Shown here piece by piece: positions 24,195-34,258 of a stretch of DNA of 64,000 bases (position 1 is its first letter; each line of letters begins with the position of its first letter). Origin of the DNA: Toxotes chatareus. Lineage: Eukaryota; Chordata; Actinopteri; Toxotidae. The notes under the pieces were generated by a model that was not told where the DNA came from, ran no database searches, and was given only the letters and a program-made list of their open reading frames with translations. The stretch lies in contig CM028897.1 of the NCBI GenBank assembly GCA_016801885.1, positions 15,624,501 through 15,688,500 on the forward strand. The letters run 5' to 3'. The position numbers and the translations under genes are program-made.

Positions 24195-24223
<29 letters not shown>
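24195..24223. repeat. (TG)n microsatellite
   Basis: About 14 TG units. Confidence 0.85.
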
Positions 24224-24226
<3 letters not shown>

Positions 24227-26099
24227 CATCTCACTATTTCCTAAATGCATCTCATTTTATTTTAAATAGAAATAAATAGCATCACCCAATTACCAAATGA
24301 TGGAAACCAGAAATATTTGTGGTGACAGATGACCATGTGTGAATGAACAGACAATGCCTACATTTTCTTTGTGCATTCATGTTATGTGACTACTTCAGAT
24401 TCAGCTGTGTGACTGTCAGGGTGGTGTGCCTGTGGCCGGCTGCTTGTCCTCCAGCAGAAAGCTCCTAACCCTCCTCAACCCACCCACCCCCCAGTGGTCT
24501 ACCATAAAACCCTGCAAGGCACCGTCTTATGATTGGCAGGTACCCCATGAGGGCTGCATGTGTGAATATATGTGTGTGTGCGCTTCAGGTGGGGGTTTGG
24601 GTGTGTGTGTGTGTGTGTCTGGTAATGTCTCAAGCATGTTTATTGTATATGTGTGATTGTCTCTTTACATGTGTTTGTTTCAGTCCAACAGATAACATGA
24701 CACTGCAATTATCTTTCTTCACAATCATGTTTGTCTTGCTGCAGTGCAGTAGTAGCAGTTGCCTCGACAACAATACAGTGCTTATGTGGAGCATGAGACG
24801 TGGTATGATGAATGATTTAGCCCTGTGGGCATGCAGGCACTCTGTGTGTGCACTGGTGTGTGTGTCTATGAGAAAGCAGTTTGGGAGGGGTCACACAAAA
24901 TATCTGGACTGTTGTTTATTTATTGCTGTTTCTCATTTGTAATTTATGGAATACTATATAGAAAATATATGTAATTGGGAACAAGGCCGTGCATTCAGGC
25001 TTTATTAGCACCCCCCAGAGCAAGGTGAGACATGCTAACTAAAGTGCTGCTGTTGAAGAGTGGGTTCTTATGCTGGAGGACATCTTCTTCCTGTATTTAT
25101 TTATTTATTTATGTATTTCTTTTCCAGAGAGGAGAGGAACCCCCAGCTGAATTAATCAATGCTGTCTTTTGTGCTCTGTCCCCTGTGGGTTAACGCAGCC
25201 ACATGCCCGCAGAAAATCAGATAGTCTGGCCGCCAAATCAAATCATTTACCTGATCCTTACCTGATCCTTCAACCGATAGGACAGAATTAACCCAAATCC
25301 CAACAATGATATTTAGGCAGCCACACGGCAGGAGGTTGATGTGAGATATGGTTGTTTGGATAAAGAAGCAAACAAGAAGAGGGGAGGAAGAAAAACACAA
25401 TTAGCCTAAAACAGATAGGATAACCAAGGACAACGTTCTCATCGTGCAATCTTTGGTTCACAGAATAACAAGCATGTTAGTGGAATGAAAAATTGGCTGT
25501 GGTATTACACTGACTTAGCAGCGTTTTAGGTAATAAATCTGTACTTTTCCACTGCAGCCCCACATAGAGGACAAGCTTATATTTGGACCATCCTCAAAGA
25601 ACCCACTTGGTGTATAGGCTATAAAAAAACATAATCTACCAAATGGTCCCATCTGTTCCTGCAGTAAAGAGTCACTGTGATAAGCTCTAACCTAGAAATA
25701 AACAGATAGTAGATAGGTCTGTTATTACCATCCAATGACGGAGGTGAGACCCCTGGATATAAACCACATTGCTATAATGATAAACTGGTTGCTGTTCCCT
25801 GTGTGGACAGTGCCATAAGGAATTATGCATCAGTCTTTATTTGGTCTTTTTTTGGCTGATGAATGTAGTTACATCAGAAATGCGCTGAGATTTATTTCAG
25901 TAACATGTCAGGCTATGATAATTTACGACTGTCGCTTTCTGTCATAAATGACAAATGGCTTTTGGTTGAACACAATTAAAATAATTAAGTTAATGTTCAG
26001 TTTGGTTGAATTAATTTCCCCGGTCATGCGTCACATTTATGGATAGGAAATATATTGTGCTGCTTATTATCTGAAGGAATCGTGACTAAGCGGTTTCAT

Positions 26100-27210
26100 A
26101 AAATTGTATGGAAACCACCGCGACGCTCGACGACTCATTTAGCGGCCATACCCACCTCAAAGTGGAGGTAAACCCCCCACGAACATGAAAAACAACAACA
26201 AGAAGATTAAACCTGCCTCATGCTCGCAGGGTGAAAACAGAGCAACAATAGGGACTTAATCTTAAGGCATTGTGTGAATTCCCAGTCGGAGCTCTCTGGA
26301 GAACAAAAGGCCGATTCGGACGGCCCGGGACGGGACACGATTCTGATCTCCGCCTGGTAATTCCCTTCCAGGGACCCGTCAGGGGTGACAGGCGCAGCGA
26401 GCAGGCAGGTCAGCGGGGTGAGGGCTGTCGCTGAGTGGCCTCTTTTTTTCTCTCGATAGTAATATTGTCCGGAAAACAAAACAAAAAAATAAAATTAAAT
26501 AAATAAATAAAAGGGAAACGAGGTGTAGCGACCTCATTGGAACACCGGACAACCATGCAGCGGGTCAGTTTCTCCGCTGCCGATGTTCTCATGTGTCCGT
26601 GTCTGCTGCCGTGCAGAGGAGCCTCCACTGTACCCTACCCTATCCTTCAGCGGTTTGGTCTCAGTTGAGGCGCTTCTCTTCCCCTACCGGTGGGTCGCCT
26701 TGAAACCGACCCACTGTCAGGAGGAGGGGCTGGAGACGGGGGGGGGTGACATGGGCAGCTTGAAACCGCCTCAGATTTTTTTAATCAACATTTTTTGCAA
26801 CTATGTAACACAGAGCGGTTTACTTCAAAGGAAACTTATGGATAATAAAAAATCCGCGAGAGTCTGGCAGCACTGTGCACAATGAAGAACAGAGGGCTTT
26901 TAGAGCTCCAGTCCACACTAAAGCCCCCCCCCTCTTATTTTAGCATAATAGCACTAAATGAGCACGCCACTCTTCGTATGCAAATCTGCGCGTGTGTGTG
27001 TGTGTCCCTTGCTCAGACTCGGCCCAGATTATGCAGGAGACATCCAGTGCTGTCTCACCTACAGTCTGTTTTGTGCATTTGCATAGCGAAAGCCGGGCAT
27101 TATTCCTCGGTGAGAAATTGTACTGCGGTCAAGCCAGCCGTCTCTCCTATTTGCGAAGTCAAGCCAGCCGTTCCAACATTTCAAGTGCTCCCGTGTTACA
27201 GACTTTACGG
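26100..27210. other. CpG-richer intergenic patch left of the satellite block
   Basis: CpG dinucleotides are frequent at 26117-26145, 26285-26400, 26520-26600 and 26690-26770 compared with surrounding sequence. No conserved reading frame is seen. It contains GGGTCGCCTTGAAAC (26692-26706), which recurs at 31752-31766, and a direct repeat GTCAAGCCAGCCGT (about 27127 and 27159). It could be an alternative upstream promoter, but nothing proves it. Confidence 0.35.
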
Positions 27211-27329
27211 AAAATAGACGGATGAGGTTGAGAAAGTCCGCGTTAGGATACTACAGCGTGGACCAACTTCCGGTTTTCAAAATAAAAATGTTGGTTAAAT
27301 GTGGGTTAGTGTTAAAAAGTAATACAAAA

Positions 27330-29690
27330 AGTGTATCTCAACCAGCCAGTGTAGTACTATGATTCTGCACTGATTTGGAGTCATAGGTCACATGACCTGG
27401 AAGCTATTGAGCAAAAATGCTAGTATTTACATTAAAACATTAATATAAAATCTCAGAAAAGTAAAAATTGAATAAAAAAGGTGTATCTCAACCAGCCGGT
27501 GTAGTACTGTGATCCTGCACAGATTTTGAGTCATTAGGTCACATGACCTGGAAGCTATTGAGCAAAAAATACTAATATTTACATTTAAAAAATTATCAAA
27601 AATCTCAGGAATGTTAAAATGGAAGAATAAAAGGTGTATCTCAACCAGCCAGTGTGTACTATGATCCTGCACTGATTTGGAGTCATTAGGTCACATGACC
27701 TGGAAGCTATTGAGCTAAAATGCTAATATTTACATTAAAACATTTATATAAAATGTCAGAAAAGTAAAAATAGAATAAAAAAAGGTGTATCTCAACCAGC
27801 GGTGTAGTACTATGATCCTGCACTGATTTGGAGTCATTAGGTCACATGACCTGGAAGCTATTGAGCAAAAATGCTAGTATTGACATTAAAACATTAATAT
27901 AAAATCTCAGGAAAGTAAAAATTGAATAAAAAAGGTGTATCTCAACCAGCCGGTGTAGTACTGTGATCCTGCACAGATTTTGAGTCATTAGGTCACATGA
28001 CCTGAAGCTAAGCTATTTGAGCAAAAATATCAAAAATATTTAAATGGAAGAAAAAGGTGTATCTCAACCAGCCAAATCCTGCACTGATTTGGAGTCATTA
28101 GGTCAATGACCTGGAAAATGGAAAACATTTATATAAAATGTCAGAAAATAAAAATAGAATAAAAAAAGGTGTATCTCAACCAGCCGGTGTAGTACTATGA
28201 TCCTGCACTGATTTGGAGTCATTAGGTCACATGACCTGGAAGCTATTGAGCTAAAAATGCTAATATTTACATTTTACATTTAAAACATTTATGGAAGAAA
28301 AAATGTCAGAAAGCCAGTGTAGTACTATGAAACTGAGAAGGTCACATGAAAAAAGGTGTATATTTACAACCAGCCGGTGTATTACTAAAATCTCTGGAAT
28401 GTTGAAATGGAAGTCAAAGGTGTATCTCTGGAAGCTAGTGAGCAAAAATGATTTAATATTTACATGACCTTTAAAAATTAATATACATAAAAACATTTCT
28501 CAGGAATGTTAAAATGGAAGAAAAAAAAGGTGTATCTCAACCAGCTAGTGTAGTACTATGATTCTACACTGATTTGGAGTCATTAGGTCACATGACCTGG
28601 AAGCTATTGAGCATTAAAACATGACCTGGAAGCTATTTAGCTAAAATGCTAATATTTACATTTAAAAAATTATTAAAAATCTCAGGAATGTTAAAATGGA
28701 AGAATAAAAGGTGTATCTCAACCAGCCAGTGTAGTACTATGATCCTGCACTGATTTGGAGTCATTAGGTCACATGACCTGGAAGCTATTGAGCAAAATGC
28801 TAATATTTACATTTAAAAAATTATTAAAAATCTCAGGAATGTTAAAATGGAAGAATAAAAGGTGTATCTCAACCAGCCAGTGTAGTACTATGATCTATGA
28901 TCCTGCACTGATTTGGAGTCATTAGGTCACATGACCTGGAAGCTATTGAGCTAAAATGCTAATATTTACATTTAAAAATTATTAAAAATCTCAGGAATGT
29001 TAAAATGGAAGAATAAAAGGTGTATCTCAACCAGCCAGTGTAGTACTATGATCCTGCACTGATTTGGAGTCATTAGGTCACATGACCTGGAAGCTATTGA
29101 GCTAAAATGCTAATATTTACATTTAAAAAATTATTAAAAATCTCAGGAATGTTAATAAAAGGTGTATCTCAACAGTGTACCAGCCAGTGTAGTACTATGA
29201 TCAAACAATGATTTGGAGTCATTAGGTCACATGACCTGGAAGCTATTGAGCTAAAAATGCTAATATTTACATTTAAAAATTATTAAAATCTCAGGAATGT
29301 TAAAATGGAAGAATAAAAGGGTATCTCAACCAGCCAGTGTAGTACTATGATCAAACAATGATTTGGAGTCATTAGGTCACATGACCTGGAAGCTATTGAG
29401 CTAAAATGCTAATATTTATTAAAATTCTCTCAGAATGTTAAAATGGAAAAATGTGTATCTCAACCAGCCAGTGTAGTACTATAAATCAATTAAAAATTTG
29501 AATGTCACAAATGAAGCTATTGAGCTAAAATTAAAAATCTAATATTTACATTTAAAAATTGCAGTGATTAAAATCTCAGGAATGTTAAAATCTCAGGAAT
29601 GTTAAAAAAATGAAAAAAAACTAACATAAAATTAATATTTACATTTAAAAATTATTAAAAATCTCAGGAATGTTAAATGGAAGAATAAAA
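27330..29690 (+). repeat. Satellite arm, forward orientation (~151-bp unit, about 15 copies)
   Basis: Units begin GGTGTATCTCAACCAGCC. Starts are seen near 27332, 27480, 27633, 27784, 27934, 28053, 28168, 28527, 28709, 28860, 29018, 29160, 29319 and 29451. Spacing of the clean early units is 150-153 bp. Each full unit contains the 8-bp palindrome TAGTACTA and the block AGGTCACATGACCT. Copies at about 28000-28500 and 29400-29690 are scrambled by deletions. Confidence 0.9.
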
Positions 29691-30976
29691 GTGCTTTTAA
29701 TTTTTAAATGTAAATATTAGCATTTTAGCTCAATAGCTCCCAGGTCATGTGACCTAATGACTCCAAATCAGTGCAGGATCATAGTACTACACTAGCTGGT
29801 TGAGATACACCTTTTTTTATTCTATTTTTACTTTCCTGACATTTTATATAAATGTTTTAATGTAAATATTAGCATTTTAGCTCAATAGCTTCCAGGTCAT
29901 GTGACCTAATGACTCCAAATCAGTGCAGGATCATAGTACTACACTGGCTGGTTGAGATACACCTTTTATTCTTCCATTTTAACATTCCTGAGATTTTTAA
30001 TAATTTTTTAAATGTAAATATTAGCATTTTAGCTCAATAGCTTCCAGGTCATGTGACCTAATGACTCCAAATCATTGTTTGATCATAGTACTACACTGGC
30101 TGGTTGAGATACACCTTTTATTCTTCCATTTTAACATTCCTGAGATTTTTAATAATTTTCTAAATGTAAATATTAGCATTTTTGCTCAATAGCTTCCAGG
30201 TCATGTGACCTAATGACTCAAAATCTGTGCAGGATCACAGTACTACACCGGCTGGTTGAGATACACCTTTTTTTATTCAATTTTTACTTTCCTGAGATTT
30301 TATATTAATGTTTTAATGTCAATACTAGCATTTTTGCTCAATAGCTTCCAGGTCATGTGACCTAATGACTCCAAATCAGTGCAGGATCATAGTACTACAC
30401 CAGCTGGTTGAGATACACCTTTTTTTATTCTATTTTTACTTTTCTGACATTTTATATAAATGTTTTAATGTAAATATTAGCATTTTAGCTCAATAGCTTC
30501 CAGGTCATGTGACCTAATGACTCCAAATCAGTGCAGGATCATAGTACTACACTGGCTGGTTGAGATACACCTTTTATTCTTCCATTTTAACATTCCTGAG
30601 ATTTTTGATAATTTTTTAAATGTAAATATTAGTATTTTTGCTCAATAGCTTCCAGGTCATGTGACCTAATGACTCAAAATCAGTGCAGGATCACAGTACT
30701 ACACCGGCTGGTTGAGATACACCTTTTTTATTTTATTTTTACTTTTCTGACATTTTATATAAATGTTTTAATGTAAATATTAGCATTTTAGCTCAATAGC
30801 TTCCAGGTCATGTGACCTAATGACTCAAAATCAGTGCAGGATCACAGTACTACACCGCTGGTTGAGATACACCTTTTTTATTCAATTTTTACTTTCCTGA
30901 GATTTTATATTAATGTTTTAATGTCAATACTAGCATTTTGCTCAATAGCTTCCAGGTCATGTGACCTAATGACTCA
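29690..30976 (-). repeat. Satellite arm, inverted orientation (~151-bp unit, 8 copies)
   Basis: Eight units in reverse orientation, each ending GGTTGAGATACACC, near 29810, 29962, 30115, 30267, 30418, 30570, 30722 and 30872. They are more regular than the left arm, and the outermost unit is cut after TGACTCA where the 16-bp terminal repeat begins. Confidence 0.9.
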
Positions 30977-30992
30977 GACTTTCTCAACCTCA

Positions 30993-31985
30993 ATTGTAAA
31001 GGGGGAGGATAAACGCGGCGGTCATGAAGGCCACCACGACGACAAGTCTCAGTGCGTTCGCGGCTGGAGTGAGAGAGGTCCAGCATGATGGTGCCTGCCC
31101 GTCATCTGCCTGCAGATTCACCATAGCTCTGAGTAATGACACGATTATAATTGTATTTTATGGTATAAATGATGTTGCATTAAGCACTAAACCTCTTCAC
31201 ACTGTCTCTTCCTCTGTATGTTCAGTGCAAAGATTAAATGTAAAGAAAACTTGTTATTGTAATTATTGTAGTCTATGGATTTCTTCTCAAGGGCAGCTCA
31301 GGCAGGTGTCAGGCCTAAACTTTGTGTTTTTGGCTTGTAACATTCATTTTCATCTTTTCACTCACCTTTGTTTTTCCTTTGCCCATATATGCATAAAAGC
31401 TGGTATATTAGGGTTTGTCCAAGGTATGCCAAACAGCTTCCAAATAGAATTAATTAAATAGCCCTGAAAGAAATGTGAGAGGGTTATCTCACATTTTTGA
31501 CTTTTATGATTGAGGTCGTATTTCTTTCAGTTTGGACTGGTGGGGGGCGGAGTCATGTCATGGAAAGTAATTTACTGACTTAGGCAATTATCCGCTGCTT
31601 TCTACTGAGAACAAGCAAACTGAGGCCCACACGACATTAAAAACAAGTGCAATATTTCTGAGGGTAACAACGCCCCCTCACTTTCCGCTTCCCACACCAC
31701 TGAGCGTCTACTATAATCAGCGTGGAAATGGGTGGTGGTGGCGGTGCTGGGGGGTCGCCTTGAAACTGGGCCCCCACCACCACCATCATTGGCACTCAAA
31801 AAAAAAAACCCCAAAAAAAACAGAAACCCACTGCTTGTTTTGATCACTCAGTCTTGAAGGGAGAGGGAACCTTGAAACGGCTCAACCTCCTTGCTCCATA
31901 ATTGGTTTTATAGTGCTGGCGAGCGGCCAGTGTGTTTTTTTTTTTTTTTTCTCTAAACGCTGGGGACTTTTTATTGACACTCAGC
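30993..31985. other. Intergenic gap between the satellite block and the tnrc18 promoter
   Basis: No gene recognised. A CpG-rich patch (31013-31080) follows the repeat block. A short perfect hairpin AAATGTGAG/CTCACATTT lies at 31471-31496. GGGTCGCCTTGAAAC (31752-31766) duplicates a motif left of the block, and A and T homopolymers occur at about 31799-31820 and 31936-31951. Confidence 0.5.
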
Positions 31986-31989
31986 ACAG

Positions 31990-32066
31990 CCAATCAGAGT
32001 ACAGCTGTGTGAAACGCACTGGGCTGGGGCTGGGGTTGGGTGGTAGCGAAGGAGAGGGGCGGGGCT
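31990..32066 (+). promoter_or_regulatory. tnrc18: tnrc18 proximal promoter (CCAAT, G-rich tract, GC box; no TATA)
   Basis: A CCAAT box (31990-31994), four G tracts (32021-32040) and an Sp1-type GC box GGGGCGGGGC (32056-32065) lie in order just upstream of the presumed leader exon. No TATA element is placed near. Assignment rests on position and composition. Confidence 0.55.
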
Positions 32067-32089
32067 TGTAAAACAATGCTGTGTTTCAT

Positions 32090-32257
32090 TGCTGAGGAGT
32101 TTACGGACGCGTCAGGGGCTTTCTCTCCCCCCCAGTTATCCCCCAGTTTACCTTCGGACGAGCCTGTAATGGACTACTCCAGTTCTCCCAGCAACCTGGA
32201 CGGATTTTGAGAAACCTTTGCATTTTTAGCTCCTTTCCCCAGATTTTCTCCATTCAA
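32090..32257 (+). other. tnrc18: tnrc18 exon 1 (presumed non-coding leader)
   Basis: GC-rich leader-like sequence ends TTCAA before a good donor GTAAGC at 32258. No reading frame in it joins to the MDGRDFGPP exon, so it is taken as 5' UTR. The 5' end is a guess from the GC box, and the exon is predicted, not proved. Confidence 0.4.
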
Positions 32258-33914
32258 GTAAGCGCTCGGCATGTTTTTTTTCCTGCTTGGTTCTTCCTTT
32301 CCCACTTAAAATGTCAAAGTTCTCAGTGTTTTTAAAACATAATTTGGGTCGTAAATGTGAGTGAAAAGGGCGCGGGGGTTTGTATACGACATTTTGGATT
32401 TTTGGGAAGCTGCTGTCGGTGTGGAAAGCCCACTTTCGAGGCCTTTCCTCCGAGAAAGTTTTGTGTGTTGTTAATGGAACCGTGAAAAGTTTGAAACGTG
32501 GCTGAAATGCCGAGCTCCTCCGCCCGCCGTGCCGCATGGACCGCAACCGAAAAGGACACAGTCTAAGCTACCTACGGAGCCTGTTTTTAGGGCGCTTGGA
32601 GGCAACATTAATGTCTGGTGTGATTTTGTAAAGGGGAAAAAGGTTTATTGTGATTTCTGAACGAGCCATTCTTCAGATCCCGCCCGCCTGGATATCACGA
32701 GTCGTTGCTGTAATGTGTTTGCTTGCAGCCTTTGAAGGTTAGCTCGACTTTCGCCTTGTTTGTTTTTCTTCTTTTTTTTGTACTGTAACTAGTTTAACTT
32801 TTTAACTCGTGTTTATTTTCGGGCAATGTGTAAAAAAACGAGTAGCTTCCACAAGACGCCAATTTTATCTCCGTGTTGCTTGCGGATAAAGTCGCAATTG
32901 CTTGTTGTTTCCCTCCTCAAAGTAACTTTTATTCTATTTTTCTGTATTTTAATAACACTCAAACGTGTTTCTCCGAACATTGTATTTTTTTCAGCTCTTT
33001 TTCAAAATGATTAAAATCGACCTTTTAACAGATTAAAGACGCACCGCTCGAGTTAAACTGAATTATCCGTCGATTTACGTTTTAAACCACAGTATTATAT
33101 TTTAATGCTGGTTCAAACTTGGGTCTAGATGGCGAAACGTCGATGGCCTGGTTATAAATGGGGGTTTTAGTTTTTAAACTGTGGACTGAAGTGTTTACGG
33201 GCTGGGTTTTGATTTCTTTCCTTGGGCAGCACCCATGTCCAATTGCGAAGTAGCCCGGACTAAATTCTTATCTGTGGGCAACAAAACACTGCCAAACTCG
33301 CTGATTAATGATGCAGGCTTTTGCAGCCTTATTTATTTTTAACCCGTTTGAAATTTATATTTGATGCGCCTCCAGTATTTATGGTGTATTGGTTTACAGG
33401 GCGACTCGGCCCATTGCCTGCATTGCTGGTTTACGGTTTAGGAAAACAGCTGGGTAATCGGAAAAGGTAGAATAGGTTATTAAAAATTGACCGTATTCGT
33501 TTCCATCGCGGGGTCGACGAGTGTTTTCGTGGCCGGGGCAGAGCAGCTGGCCGTCCCTCTCCTGGTTGTGTTTCCCTGTGAAGCGGAGCTCCGGAGCGGC
33601 TGCCTGCTCGGCGTGCAGTGGGGGTGGAGTGCTGCTAGTCCGCTCAAACATTAGATCATAATATTGAGCATATAAGTTAAAGCTGCATTAAGATCTGCAG
33701 TTAGAATACACCGGGGGCAACTCACAGGGTGTTAATGTCGACCAGCCAACACTCAGCGTTGAGTTTTTGAAGTGTTTTTCCAAACTGCGTCATTGCCCGT
33801 ATGGGCCGCCTGTTCGCTGGAAAGACGAGAAATCCTTAAACTACCAGTTCACAACAGTTTGCTCAGTCTGCCCATAGATTGTGAATCAAGCGATTTTCTT
33901 GTTGTATTTTGTAG
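32258..33914 (+). other. tnrc18: tnrc18 presumed intron 1
   Basis: Donor GTAAGC at 32258 and acceptor TATTTTGTAG ending at 33914. It includes a CpG-rich stretch at about 33490-33640. No conserved reading frame was seen on either strand. Confidence 0.4.
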
Positions 33915-34050
33915 GTCAGCAGGATGGCTGAAAAGGAGCCCGAATCGCCTGGAAAACTAAAGACATTATTATAGCCAGAATTGTCTTTTTCGGAATAGGG
34001 GGCCTATCCGAACGGACAATTTCTTTTTACAACTTTCCCCTCTGTGGATA
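33915..34050 (+). promoter_or_regulatory. tnrc18: tnrc18 5' UTR segment with an upstream ORF
   Basis: If exon 2 starts at 33915, the leader holds a 16-codon upstream ORF at 33924-33974 (MAEKEPESPGKLKTLL, then TAG). Its start context is strong: A at -3 and G at +4. It ends 76 bases before the main ATG, a spacing that permits reinitiation. Confidence 0.4.
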
Positions 34051-34258
34051 ATGGATGGCAGAGATTTTGGACCTCCCCGATCCGTCCACGTACCACCTCC
34101 GTTGTTGGCCGGGCTCGCAATGGAGTCTCACCGACTCGGAGCAGCAGCAGCAGCCGGGAGGATCCCTCCCTCTCCCGGTCACTTGGGCGCGAGTCATCCG
34201 CCGCCTCTTCACTCTGGAAAATTCTTGCCATCGGCCATTAACCTACATCCACACCACA
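34051..34258 (+). CDS. tnrc18: tnrc18 exon 2, first coding exon
   Basis: MDGRDFGPPRSVHVPPPLLA to LHPHH plus one base of a serine codon. Donor GTAAGT. The next coding exon is 10.5 kb downstream. Confidence 0.92.

Larger units (their letters stand above)
19450..26100. other. Intergenic region between actb and tnrc18, left part
   Basis: No gene was recognised on either strand. In particular I see no F-box or leucine-rich exon of FBXL18, the gene lying between TNRC18 and ACTB in human. Contents are a decayed THAP/P-like element (20868-22200), TG tracts at 23019-23044 and 24195-24223, a C-rich run at 23830-23859, a TTTA tetranucleotide at 25095-25118, and otherwise AT-rich unique sequence. Confidence 0.5.
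27223..30992. mobile_element. Foldback-like element: two opposed arms of ~151-bp tandem repeats with 16-bp terminal inverted repeats
   Basis: TGAGGTTGAGAAAGTC (27223-27238) is repeated as its exact reverse complement at 30977-30992. Between them lies a left arm of direct ~151-bp repeats (about 27330-29690) and a right arm of the same unit in the opposite orientation (about 29690-30976). Long inverted arms made of short direct repeats are the hallmark of foldback (FB-type) transposons. An inverted duplication of a satellite is the alternative. There is no coding capacity and no clear target-site duplication. It ends about 1 kb upstream of the tnrc18 promoter. Confidence 0.65.

Noticed and set aside
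27330..30976. CRISPR-like array
   Set aside because: The repeats are ~151 bp and contiguous, with no unique spacers of fixed length, and the genome is clearly eukaryotic.
30834..31088. 84-codon frame across the end of the repeat block
   Set aside because: It is satellite sequence read by chance; the same frame recurs only because the unit recurs.
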